DNA of 64,000 nucleotides from an uncultured Eubacteriales bacterium (GTDB lineage Bacteria > Bacillota > Clostridia > Christensenellales > Aristaeellaceae): NCBI GenBank assembly GCA_902795275.1, contig CADBKQ010000007.1:21487-85486 (forward strand), in the 5' to 3' direction. Positions 17,993 through 25,547 of this stretch are shown here, in pieces. The position numbers and the translations under genes were made by a program. The notes below the pieces were generated by a model. The model saw only the letters and a list, made by a program, of their open reading frames with translations, searched no databases and was not told the DNA's origin. Within the stretch, counting starts at the first letter, position 1. Every line of letters starts with the position of its first letter.

Positions 17993-20467
17993 TTATGCCG
18001 TCTCGATGCTGTTAGCCTTTTGCAGTTTCAGCAGCTCCACCGCGTCCTGGCGCATTTTGTATTTAAGGATCTTGCCCGCGGCGTTGGTGGGGAATTCCTG
18101 CACGAACTGGACGTAGCGAGGCGTTTTGTGGCGGGCCATATGGTCGCGCACAAATCCCTTTAATTCGTCGGCGGTCATGGATTGTCCTTCTTTCAGGATG
18201 ACCACCGCCATAATTTCTTCGCCGTACTGCTCGTCGGGTACGCCGATCACCTGCACGTCGGAGACCTTGGGATGGGTGTAGATGAATTCCTCGATCTCCT
18301 TGGGGTAAATATTTTCGCCGCCGCGGATGATCATGTCTTTCAAGCGCCCGGTGATGCGGTAGTTGCCCTCCGGGGTGCGGCAGGCCAGGTCGCCGGTATG
18401 CAGCCAGCCGTCCTTATCGATGGCCTCCTGGGTGGCGCGGGGCATTTTGTAGTAGCCCTTCATGATGTTGTAGCCCCGGGCTACGAACTCGCCGGTCACG
18501 TTGTCGGGCAGTTCTTCCCCGGTTTCGGGGTCCACGATCTTGCACTCGATCTCCGGCATGGCCCGGCCCACGGTGGTGACGCGAACCTCCAGCGGGTCGT
18601 CGGTGGAGGACATGGTGCAGCCGGGGCTGGCCTCGGTCTGGCCGTAGACGATGGTGATTTCCGTCATGTGCATTTTTTCCACCACGTCCCGCATCACGGC
18701 AATCGGGCAGGGCGAACCCGCCATGATGCCGGTGCGCATGTGGGAAAAGTCGGTCTTGGGGAAGTCCGGGTGTTCCAGCAGGGCGATGAACATGGTAGGC
18801 ACCCCATGGAAGGCGGTGATCTTCTCCTGGTGGATGCAGGCCAGGGCGGGCTTCGGCGAGAAATACGGCAGCGGGAACAGGCTGGTTCCGTGGGTCATGG
18901 AGGCGGTCATAGCCAGCACCATGCCGAAGCAGTGGAACATGGGCACCTGAATCATCATCCGGTCGGCGGTGGACAAATCCATCCGGTCGCCGATGCACTT
19001 GCCGTCGTTGACGATGTTACGGTGGGTGAGCATCACGCCCTTGGGGAAGCCGGTGGTGCCGGAGGTGTACTGCATGTTGCACACGTCGTCGGGCTTCACC
19101 TCGGCGGCCCGGCGCAGCAGCGCTTCCTTGGGCGTCTTGCGGGCGTGGGTCAGGAATTCTTCCCAGGTGAGGCAGCCCCGCATGGAGTAGCCCACGGTAA
19201 CGATATTCCGCAGGAAGGGCAGGCGCTTGATGTGCAGCGGCTCACCGGGGACGGACGTGGTCAGCTCGGGGCACAGCTCCTTGATGATGCCCGCGTAGTC
19301 GGAATCCCGCCAGCCCTCCACCAGCACCAGGGTATGGGTGTCGCTCTGCCGCAGCAGATATTCCGCTTCGTGGATTTTATAGGCGGTGTTCACCGTCACC
19401 AGCACCGCGCCGATTTTCGTCGTTGCCCAGAAGGTGATGTACCACTGGGGCACGTTGGTGGCCCAGACCGCCACCTTCGCGCCGCGCCGCACGCCCATCG
19501 CCATCAGCGCCCGGGCGCAATTGTCCACGTCGTCCCGGAACTGCGCGTAGGTGCGGGTGTAGTCCAGGGTGGTGTAGCGGAAAGCGTACTGGTCGGGAAA
19601 TTCCTCCACCATCCGGTCCAACAGGGAGGGGAAGGTTTCTTCGATCAGAATGTCCTTTTTCCAGACGTACTTGCCGGTCTTGCGCTTGTTGTCGTACAGG
19701 ATGTGGCGCTGCCGCCGGGGGTCTTTGCCCAGGTTCCGGGCCAGGGCCGCGTAATGGGACAGCACCACGTCCGCGTCGCCCAAAGCGCCCTCGCCCGGCG
19801 TCCAGTCGAAGGAGAAGAATCCCTCAAAGCTGATGGAGCGCAGGGCGGCGAACACGTCCTTGAGGGGCAGATTGCCCTCCCCCAGCAGCTTTTCCTTCAT
19901 TTTTCCGTTTTCGATTTCCCCGTCGCACAGGTACACGTGGCGGATGTACGCGCCCAAATCGGTGACGATCTCCTCCGGGCTTTTCACCGCCGCCGCCGCG
20001 GGCACCCGCCAGGCAGCGCCCAAGAAGTCGGAAGCGAAATTATCCAGGAACGCTTTCAATAATCCCGTGTCGGCATACGGCCCGGCGCTGGGAATCAGCA
20101 GGGACACCCCCGCCTTTTCCGCCACTGGCAGCACGGGAGCGATTTTTTCTTCCGCCGCTTCGCCGGTTTCGGCCATGGGCAGCACCACGAAAGGCGACCG
20201 CAAATCGTGGGCCAGGGCAATCAGCGCCATGGCTTCCTCGGCTTCCCAGTTCTCCGACGCTTTCAGCGCTGCGATGGACAGGGCTGCTTCGTTCAGCCTG
20301 CGCACGGTGTCATGCAGCCGTCCGGGAGACAGGGGCGCGCCGGAATGTTCAAATCGCGCCAGGCTGTCGGAAGATATTTCCAGCCCGTCGTAGCGCATTT
20401 CCTTGGCAAGGGACGCGCATTCATCCAGGGAGAAGGGCCAGCCGCCCGTGGAAAAGCTCAACTTCAT
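17993..20467 (-). CDS. Fusion: sugar-phosphate-isomerase-like TIM barrel + AMP-forming acyl-CoA synthetase
   Basis: 824 residues. Residues 1 to about 245 resemble the xylose-isomerase-like/AP endonuclease 2 TIM barrel (MKLSFSTGGWPFSLDE, YDGLEIS, GFFSFDWTPGEG). Residues from about 270 to the end are an adenylate-forming acyl-CoA synthetase with YTSGTTGFPKGVMLTHRN, VYGQTEASP, GWLHTGDLA, RLKDMIIRGGENIYPKEIEE and the catalytic lysine region NAAGKILKYKM. The second half should activate a carboxylic acid to its CoA ester. The first half has no assigned job. It overlaps the LeuA-like gene by ATGA, so the two are translationally coupled. Confidence 0.88.
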   Translation of the reverse strand: MKLSFSTGGWPFSLDECASLAKEMRYDGLEISSDSLARFEHSGAPLSPGRLHDTVRRLNEAALSIAALKASENWEAEEAMALIALAHDLRSPFVVLPMAETGEAAEEKIAPVLPVAEKAGVSLLIPSAGPYADTGLLKAFLDNFASDFLGAAWRVPAAAAVKSPEEIVTDLGAYIRHVYLCDGEIENGKMKEKLLGEGNLPLKDVFAALRSISFEGFFSFDWTPGEGALGDADVVLSHYAALARNLGKDPRRQRHILYDNKRKTGKYVWKKDILIEETFPSLLDRMVEEFPDQYAFRYTTLDYTRTYAQFRDDVDNCARALMAMGVRRGAKVAVWATNVPQWYITFWATTKIGAVLVTVNTAYKIHEAEYLLRQSDTHTLVLVEGWRDSDYAGIIKELCPELTTSVPGEPLHIKRLPFLRNIVTVGYSMRGCLTWEEFLTHARKTPKEALLRRAAEVKPDDVCNMQYTSGTTGFPKGVMLTHRNIVNDGKCIGDRMDLSTADRMMIQVPMFHCFGMVLAMTASMTHGTSLFPLPYFSPKPALACIHQEKITAFHGVPTMFIALLEHPDFPKTDFSHMRTGIMAGSPCPIAVMRDVVEKMHMTEITIVYGQTEASPGCTMSSTDDPLEVRVTTVGRAMPEIECKIVDPETGEELPDNVTGEFVARGYNIMKGYYKMPRATQEAIDKDGWLHTGDLACRTPEGNYRITGRLKDMIIRGGENIYPKEIEEFIYTHPKVSDVQVIGVPDEQYGEEIMAVVILKEGQSMTADELKGFVRDHMARHKTPRYVQFVQEFPTNAAGKILKYKMRQDAVELLKLQKANSIETA

Positions 20468-21840
20468 ACGGTTTTCTCCTCATAGGCGATTTTGTTCAGA
20501 GCGTTCAGGTAAGCCCGGATGGCCGCGCCGATGATGTCGGTGGAAATGCCCTTGCCGGCGTACACCTTGCCGCCATGCCGCAGCTTCACCAGCGCGTCGC
20601 CCATAGCCTCGCGGTTCTGGGTGACGGCGGCGATCTGGAAATCGTCCATTTCAAAGTGCCGCCCGATGATCTGCTCGATGGCCAGGAACGCGGCGTCGAT
20701 GGGGCCGTCCCCGGCGCACAGGCCGGTGAGGGTTTCGCCGTTCTTGTCCAGCGCCACGTGGGCGGAGGGAGTGATGGTGTTGCCGCTGTTGACCAGGTAG
20801 CTCTTCACCCGGTAGGTGGGCGGCACCTGCTGGGCCACGGTCAGCACGATGGCCTCCAGCTCGGCCAGGTTCAGGGCGCGGCCCTTGCCTTCGCGCTCAG
20901 CGGCTTCCTGCACGTGGGCCATGTCCGCTTCGTCCAGTTCGTAACCCAGGGATGCGATGGCCTGAGCCAGGGTTTCCCCGGCGGGAATGTCGCCTTCCTT
21001 GGGTTCGCCGGCAGTCGCCACGGTTTTGGGCGCGGCGGTCAGCAGGCCGTCCAGTTCGCCCGCGGTGCGGTCAACTCTTGTTACGTTCAGGGTGCTTTCC
21101 AATTGCAGGTCAGCGCCCCGGGAACGCAGCAGCTTCGCCATGGCGGCGGCGCTCAGGCTGTTTTCGTCGTTATAAGCGGTCTTGATTTCGTCCGCGCCCG
21201 CCTGCAATGCGGCCACGGCGCAGGCGATGGCCAGGCCCAGTTCGTTGCCGCAGCGGACGGAGAGGGGCATGTCCTCTCCGATGATAGCCCGGGCTTCCTT
21301 CACCAGCGCGGCGATTTCCTCCGGCAGCGATAATCCGGCGGCGTCCTCTAAGGTGATCCGCGCCGCGCCCGCTTCCACGGCGGTTTTCAGCGCTTCCTTC
21401 ACATAGGAAAGCTCGGCCCGCGTCACGTCGCCGCAGACAAATTCCACCTCGTCCGTCAGCGCCCGCGCAGCCTTCACCAATTCGGAAATCCGCTCAATGG
21501 CCTTGGGCGGCTTCAAGTGGCAGATGTATTCCAGTTGCGCGCTGGTCAGCGGCATGGAGAGAATCAGCCGGGGCTGTTCCGCGCCCTTCACCGCGTCCCA
21601 CGCGCGGTTGACTTCATCGACTGTGATCCCCGTATGAAGCGCCAAAAATCCCCGCTTTATCGTGGAGCATAAAGAGCGCATCAGCAGCACGTCGGCTTCC
21701 TGTTCGGATAATTTCGGCATTTCCACGGCGGACACGCCCAGGTGATCCAGCTTGCGGGCGGCCTCTAATTTCTGCCGGAATCCCGCCGCTTTCGCCGCAG
21801 AAGTGAGCATGGTCTGATCGGAGAAGGTGATGGAGCGCAT
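20464..21840 (-). CDS. LeuA-like protein with degenerate active site and intact-looking regulatory domain
   Basis: 458 residues, homologous in order to isopropylmalate/citramalate synthases: an HMGL-like TIM barrel, then a LeuA C-terminal regulatory domain (SGNTITPSAHVALDKNGE, AGDGPIDAAFLAIEQ, GKGISTDIIGAA). Key catalytic motifs are lost. The N-terminal TTLRDGEQ-type motif reads TFSDQTM, and the metal-binding HxHND is VRCGNE (both His gone). It may be a pseudoenzyme, a leucine-binding regulator or an enzyme with altered chemistry. AGGGAGGAA precedes the ATG. It is the first gene after a T-box leader and overlaps the fusion gene by ATGA. Confidence 0.85.
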   Translation of the reverse strand: MRSITFSDQTMLTSAAKAAGFRQKLEAARKLDHLGVSAVEMPKLSEQEADVLLMRSLCSTIKRGFLALHTGITVDEVNRAWDAVKGAEQPRLILSMPLTSAQLEYICHLKPPKAIERISELVKAARALTDEVEFVCGDVTRAELSYVKEALKTAVEAGAARITLEDAAGLSLPEEIAALVKEARAIIGEDMPLSVRCGNELGLAIACAVAALQAGADEIKTAYNDENSLSAAAMAKLLRSRGADLQLESTLNVTRVDRTAGELDGLLTAAPKTVATAGEPKEGDIPAGETLAQAIASLGYELDEADMAHVQEAAEREGKGRALNLAELEAIVLTVAQQVPPTYRVKSYLVNSGNTITPSAHVALDKNGETLTGLCAGDGPIDAAFLAIEQIIGRHFEMDDFQIAAVTQNREAMGDALVKLRHGGKVYAGKGISTDIIGAAIRAYLNALNKIAYEEKTV

Positions 21841-21881
21841 ACGTTCGGTTCCTCCCTTGTGTGATAATCAGCGTTGAGATG

Positions 21882-21987
21882 AGAGTACAGAGTGCAGAGT
21901 ACAGAGTGCAGATAATAGTATGATTTCGGAAAGTACGAGGCACACTTTGTTACAGCAAACGAATCTGCACTCTGCACTCTGTACTCT
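21882..21987. repeat. Heptad-armed stem-loop element D
   Basis: The left arm 21882-21912 is alternating AGAGTAC and AGAGTGC heptads (four units). The right arm 21963-21987 is their complement with one heptad fewer. The loop is about 50 bp. It lies between the T-box terminator and the LeuA-like start codon, so it is in the 5' untranslated RNA of every read-through transcript. Confidence 0.85.
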
Positions 21988-21995
21988 GAAAACTG

Positions 21996-22030
21996 AAAAA
22001 GTCCCCAAAGCGCCCAGGCGCTTCAGGGAC
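21996..22030 (-). terminator. T-box terminator hairpin
   Basis: GTCCCTGAAGCGCC and GGCGCTTTGGGGAC pair around a 2-nt loop (22030-22001), with a U-run at 22000-21996. It competes with the antiterminator formed by the T-box core. Confidence 0.92.
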
Positions 22031-22268
22031 GATAAAGCAATTCTTTACCGCGGTACCACCCTTGTTGCCGCTTCATTTGAATCCGGCCTCTCAGCAGGCT
22101 CTTTCAAGCCCCTCGTCCTGGTAACGGAACGACCCGGAACGCCTTACTGGAAAACCGTTCAGGCGTTCAGCTCGGGAGCGAGGCCGCCCTTCCGCGCAAG
22201 ATTGGCTTGCACCCGCCGCCAACTCTCTGCCATGCGTTCCGGAAAAGCGTAACTCCGTCATAGCGATT
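21996..22268 (-). promoter_or_regulatory. T-box riboswitch leader
   Basis: On the minus strand the leader contains AGAGAG (22228-22223), a stem I distal-loop element GGTGCAAGCC (22213-22204) and the T-box core GGGTGGTACCGCGG (22061-22048). A terminator follows. This is the standard tRNA-sensing layout: uncharged tRNA pairs with the T-box and prevents termination. The specifier codon could not be fixed by eye, so the amino acid sensed is open. The downstream genes predict a branched-chain amino acid. Confidence 0.93.
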
Positions 22269-22275
22269 ACAATAT

Positions 22276-22303
22276 ATTGTATCCTTTTTCCGCCGTTTGT
22301 CAA
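22276..22303 (-). promoter_or_regulatory. Promoter of the T-box operon
   Basis: On the minus strand TTGACA is at 22303-22298 and TACAAT at 22281-22276, with a 16-bp spacer. It lies just before the leader's first conserved elements. Confidence 0.75.
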
Positions 22304-22399
22304 GGCACTGGGCTGTATTTCCGCTGTCTGTGCAATGTGGTTTGATTTTATCCATATGATCACATATTCTTATTTGTCTGGCAGTGCAATCGTCGGAAG

Positions 22400-22536
22400 G
22401 GAGATTCTTCGCGTCCGGATGCGCTCAGAATGACACTGATCGTTGCGTGAAAAAAAGCAACGGGTTTCGTGCCAGTCTTTTTCAAGGAACCAACTAACGC
22501 TGTCATTCTGAGCGTATCCGGACGCGAAGAATCTCC
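22400..22536. repeat. MITE-like inverted repeat with 36-bp arms
   Basis: Arms 22400-22435 and 22501-22536 are reverse complements with a single mismatch (GGAGATTCTTCGCGTCCGGA... and ...TCCGGACGCGAAGAATCTCC). The 65-bp centre holds a second small hairpin, CGTTGC/GCAACG (22441-22462). Repeats with the core ATTCTTCGC...CTCAGAATGAC are a familiar interspersed type in anaerobe genomes. It lies between the divergent T-box and sigma-factor promoters and ends 30 bp before the latter. Confidence 0.85.
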
Positions 22537-22566
22537 GGGCTGCGCATTACCATCCTCATCTCGCCC

Positions 22567-22596
22567 TTGACCGGACGGGGAAGAATGGGGTATAAT
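22567..22596 (+). promoter_or_regulatory. Promoter of the ECF sigma-factor gene
   Basis: TTGACC at 22567-22572 and TATAAT at 22591-22596 have an 18-bp spacer. Transcription near 22603 rules out the in-frame start at 22567. Confidence 0.65.
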
Positions 22597-22683
22597 GTCA
22601 TGGGAAGAAAGTCTCTGTTGCCGAGCCTTTTTTCTGAAAAATATTTGCTGTACGTGCAAGAAATGGGAAAGGTATGCCGTTAT

Positions 22684-23202
22684 ATGAATGAGCGGGCACA
22701 AACGGGCCGCATGGACGACGGGCAGTTCGAGGCGCTCTACACCCGATACGCCGACGACGTGCTGCGGGTCAGTTACTTTTACCTGGGCGACCGGCAGCAG
22801 GCCGAGGACGTGACCCAGGACGTGTTTGTGCGGCTGCTGACCCATGCTCCCGACTTGGAACCGGGGAAGGAAAAAGCCTGGCTTCTGAAAGTGGCGCTGA
22901 ACCGATGCCGGGATCTTTGGCGCGCCGCCTGGGTGAAGCGGGTGGTGCTGGGCAGCCCGGCGCTGGAACTGACGCCCGCGCCCGACCAGATGGACGAACG
23001 GCTGGAACGGCAGGAACTGCTTGCCGCCATCCGGAAGCTGCCCGCGGATTTCAGGGACGTGATTTTGCTTCATTATTACCAGGGCTACGGCATCGCGGAA
23101 ATGGCAGGCATGCTGAACGTGCCGGAAGGCACCATTTCCAGCCGGCTCAGCCGGGGCCGTAAAAAACTGGAAGATCTGTTAAAGGAGAGTGGTTCGCGAT
23201 GA
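22684..23202 (+). CDS. ECF-type RNA polymerase sigma factor
   Basis: About 172 residues. Region 2 (LYTRYADDVLRVSYFYLGDRQQAEDVTQDVFVRLL) and region 4 (LPADFRDVILLHYYQGYGIAEMAGMLNVPEGTISSRLSRGRKKL) are both clear. It would direct polymerase to alternative promoters. The ATG at 22684 is preferred, with GGGAAAGG 11 bp upstream; the ATG at 22663 lacks a ribosome site. Its stop overlaps the next start by ATGA, and the next gene encodes a one-TM protein that is probably its anti-sigma factor. Confidence 0.9.
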   Translation: MNERAQTGRMDDGQFEALYTRYADDVLRVSYFYLGDRQQAEDVTQDVFVRLLTHAPDLEPGKEKAWLLKVALNRCRDLWRAAWVKRVVLGSPALELTPAPDQMDERLERQELLAAIRKLPADFRDVILLHYYQGYGIAEMAGMLNVPEGTISSRLSRGRKKLEDLLKESGSR

Positions 23203-24137
23203 AGAACGTGGAGGAAAGGCTGCGGGCCTTGCCGGAGATTGCGGCGTCCAGCGGTCTTCAAGCGGATGAGCAGCTGAAACGGAAGATCCTGCGGGCGGCG
23301 GAGGGCAGCGCCCGGAAGCCGGTCTTCCAGGCAAAGCGCCTGGTGCCCGCGTTCTGTGCGCTGGTTGTGCTGGTGGGCGGGCTGGCGTTTGCGCTGCCGC
23401 GTCTTCGCGGAAATAACGGCTCGGACATTCAGACGCCGCTGATTGAGTCCCACCCCGCGGGGTCGGTGACGGTGGGCGACAAGATGGCGCTGGATGTGCC
23501 GCCGGGAAGCATTTCCATCAAGTCCTCCCGGAATCCCTCGTACCGCAGCATCTGGGCGCCCATGAGCGGCGGCAATTTCCCGCTGATCTGCGTGGACGGG
23601 CGGTATTACCGGCTGCTGACCAACCCGACTTCCATCTCCTCTTCCCTGCTGGGCGGCAGCCTGGGCACTGTGGCCACCTTCACCAGCGAGCCTGCTCTGG
23701 CCGGTAAAAGCGGCATTTGCTCCAACGCGGTGCAGGCGGGCGAAACGGTCTATGCCGTCAGCGGCATGAAGGGAGCCATGGCCGCCGCCAACGTGAACGG
23801 GCAGATGCGCGTGTTCCAGCGCGTTTCCTTCGGCGACAGCGCTCTGGTCGGCGGAGAAAAACTGAGCGATACGCTGAAAGCCTCCTCCGCCGTGGCGCTG
23901 GAGCTTTCCGGCGTCGGCGCGATCAACGACCCCGCCACCGCCCAGCGCCTGGTGAACATCCTGCTCAGCAGCGCGTCCTTCCTGCGGCCGGGCGGCAGCG
24001 AATCCAACCAATCCCTGCTGATTCAGCTGAAATCCGGGCTGGTGCTGCAAATGGCCGTCAACGGCGAGCGCGTCATCGCCTGCGGCACCTGGGCCTGCCC
24101 CGAATTCTTTGACGCCTTCCAGGAAGCCATGCAGTGA
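23199..24137 (+). CDS. Single-pass membrane protein, probable anti-sigma factor
   Basis: 312 residues. A short cytoplasmic N-terminus (about 48 residues) precedes one TM segment (LVPAFCALVVLVGGLAFALP), then an outer domain of about 240 residues with no recognised motif. Translational coupling to the ECF sigma gene and the topology suggest membrane-linked control of the sigma factor. No zinc-finger ZAS motif (HxxxCxxC) is visible, so the mechanism would differ from that class. The outer domain could be the sensor. Confidence 0.7.
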   Translation: MKNVEERLRALPEIAASSGLQADEQLKRKILRAAEGSARKPVFQAKRLVPAFCALVVLVGGLAFALPRLRGNNGSDIQTPLIESHPAGSVTVGDKMALDVPPGSISIKSSRNPSYRSIWAPMSGGNFPLICVDGRYYRLLTNPTSISSSLLGGSLGTVATFTSEPALAGKSGICSNAVQAGETVYAVSGMKGAMAAANVNGQMRVFQRVSFGDSALVGGEKLSDTLKASSAVALELSGVGAINDPATAQRLVNILLSSASFLRPGGSESNQSLLIQLKSGLVLQMAVNGERVIACGTWACPEFFDAFQEAMQ

Positions 24138-24235
24138 CGTGTCGTTTCAGGATGAAAATTTCCTGCGTTCCCGCAACGCAGGATTTTTTATGCTTCCTGT
24201 CGAATAGTGACAGCGAAGTGGAGAAGGAGGAGGAA

Positions 24236-24508
24236 ATGCGCGTGAAGAAGTTCGTATCCAAAGACAAGCTCTCCAAGAAAGCGAAAAAGGCGCTGAACCG
24301 GGAAAAGCGCGTGGAATGGGCCTTCAAGCCCATCAGCCGGGTGATTCCCAACAAGAAAAAAGAAGCGCAAAAAAAGCTCCGTCCGGAGGACAATGATTCC
24401 GGATGGAGCTTTAGAGTTTTCTGGGGGAAACCATTCTTTGGATGCCAAAGAATGGTTTCCCCCAGACCCCTTTCCAAGAAAGCAATTATAATCCCATTCC
24501 GGTCATAA
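24236..24508 (+). CDS. Small basic protein, conserved-looking N-terminal half
   Basis: About 90 residues from an ATG preceded by GGAGGAGG. The first 45 residues are lysine- and arginine-rich (VSKDKLSKKAKKALNREKR, WAFKPISRVIPNKKK), resembling small basic proteins found in Clostridia. The frame then runs on through the downstream terminator hairpin and a 21-bp palindrome, so the C-terminal 45 residues may be an accident. Function unknown. It lies 98 bp after the anti-sigma gene. Confidence 0.5.
   Translation: MRVKKFVSKDKLSKKAKKALNREKRVEWAFKPISRVIPNKKKEAQKKLRPEDNDSGWSFRVFWGKPFFGCQRMVSPRPLSKKAIIIPFRS
24375..24420 (+). terminator. Probable terminator after the sigma/anti-sigma region
   Basis: AGCTCC-(2)-CCGGA pairs with TCCGG-(2)-GGAGCT (24375-24387 and 24398-24410), followed by a weak T-rich tail ending in TTTT. 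It lies inside the reading frame of the small basic protein. Confidence 0.5.
24421..24465. repeat. Perfect 21-bp inverted repeat with 3-nt loop
   Basis: Arms 24421-24441 (CTGGGGGAAACCATTCTTTGG) and 24445-24465 are exact reverse complements. It lies between the rightward sigma region and the leftward peptidase gene. The stem is too stable and perfect for chance. It may be an interspersed palindromic repeat or a shared terminator, though no U-run follows directly. Confidence 0.7.
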
Positions 24509-24582
24509 TTGTTTGCAGGAAAAAAGTATATTTGTCGTTCTCGGAGGGGGGCCCCAGAAACACCTGAATCGTAACAGTTTTT

Positions 24583-25428
24583 TTACCGGCTGAAAACCAT
24601 ATAGGAGCCGATGCCGGTGGCGGCATAGTCAGCGTGTTTGATGGCCACCAGGCCAGGCTGAATGATCTCCAGGATTTTGCTTTGATTGGTCTTATACTTT
24701 TCCCGGGCCAGGGGATCCAGGACATAGACCTTTTCATCGTCCGCGTGGGCAATCAGCACATAATGGCCGGTGTTGGTGAACGCTCCGCCCCGGGCGGCGT
24801 GGCCCACCACGGTGCAGCCCTGTTTTAGCGCCTGGAACACGGCGTTCTTGTCCGTCGTGGCGGTCACGTTCAGTCCATACGCCTGGGCCACCTGATAGAG
24901 AAAGCCGGCATTGGTGCCCTTGTCAGCTCCCCGGCCCGTGACCCCGAAGACGTTGTTTCCCATGGCGAAGTCGCCCATCACCAGCGGCAGGAAGCGGACA
25001 AAATCGCGCTGGGAGGTCAGCACATACCGGGCATGGTAGGTGTGGATGCACTTTTCCTTGGTGATGGAGCAGGGGCAGATGGCGTATTCTTTTTTAGCAA
25101 ACTGTGCGATCTTGCTCAGGCCTTCCTCCGGCACCAGGTTGGCAATCGCCATGGCCCCGGCTGTCGGGCCGCAGCCGCCGTCCCCGAACGGGCGGCGGGA
25201 CTGGGTTTCGCTTCGCTCATAGGCCATGTCTTCCCACAGCGGGTCGTTCTGGGCGTAATACCGCATGGGGCCTTTCCCCGGCACCTCAATGATGCCGGAA
25301 TAGCCTTCCTGCTGGGTGAAGTACGCCTCGGTATAGGTCAGGTCGTCCGCAAAAGAAACATGCGCGTTTCCCAGCAGGAAAACGCACATGCAAAGCAATG
25401 CGGCGATTCGCAGGAATGATTCGCGCAT
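24583..25428 (-). CDS. Secreted C39-like cysteine peptidase
   Basis: 281 residues. A signal peptide (LRIAALLCMCVFLLGNAHVSFA) is followed by a papain-like C39_2 domain. The catalytic Cys sits in DGGCGPTAGAMAIAN (about residue 86) and the His in TGHYVLIAHAD, with an Asp in VYVLDPLA. It should act outside the cell on peptides or cell-wall links. It is leftward and stands alone, with heptad element C separating its start from yebC upstream. Confidence 0.85.
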   Translation of the reverse strand: MRESFLRIAALLCMCVFLLGNAHVSFADDLTYTEAYFTQQEGYSGIIEVPGKGPMRYYAQNDPLWEDMAYERSETQSRRPFGDGGCGPTAGAMAIANLVPEEGLSKIAQFAKKEYAICPCSITKEKCIHTYHARYVLTSQRDFVRFLPLVMGDFAMGNNVFGVTGRGADKGTNAGFLYQVAQAYGLNVTATTDKNAVFQALKQGCTVVGHAARGGAFTNTGHYVLIAHADDEKVYVLDPLAREKYKTNQSKILEIIQPGLVAIKHADYAATGIGSYMVFSR

Positions 25429-25442
25429 GTTTCTCCTTACGA

Positions 25443-25541
25443 AGTTCTAAGTTCTAAGGTTTAAGTTCTAAGCTGAGATAGTCTTTCACTGTGTTTTACA
25501 CGAACTTCATGCTTAGAACTTAGAACTGAAAACTTAGAACT
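25443..25541. repeat. Heptad-armed stem-loop element C
   Basis: The left arm 25443-25473 and right arm 25511-25541 use the same AGTTCTA/ACTTAGA heptads as element B, four per arm with slight drift. The loop is 37 bp. It occupies nearly the whole gap between yebC and the peptidase gene. Confidence 0.85.
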
Positions 25542-25547
25542 AAAATC

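Noticed and set aside
18182..20062. Plus-strand frame of about 620 codons, rich in His and Gly
   Set aside because: Antisense to the acyl-CoA synthetase fusion; composition is typical of a reverse-strand artefact.
21882..21987. Element D considered as a CRISPR fragment
   Set aside because: The units are only 7 bp, have no spacers and are arranged as inverted arms; no cas gene is present.
22100..22200. Assignment of a leucine (CTG) specifier in the T-box
   Set aside because: More than one register is possible by eye, so the specifier is left open.
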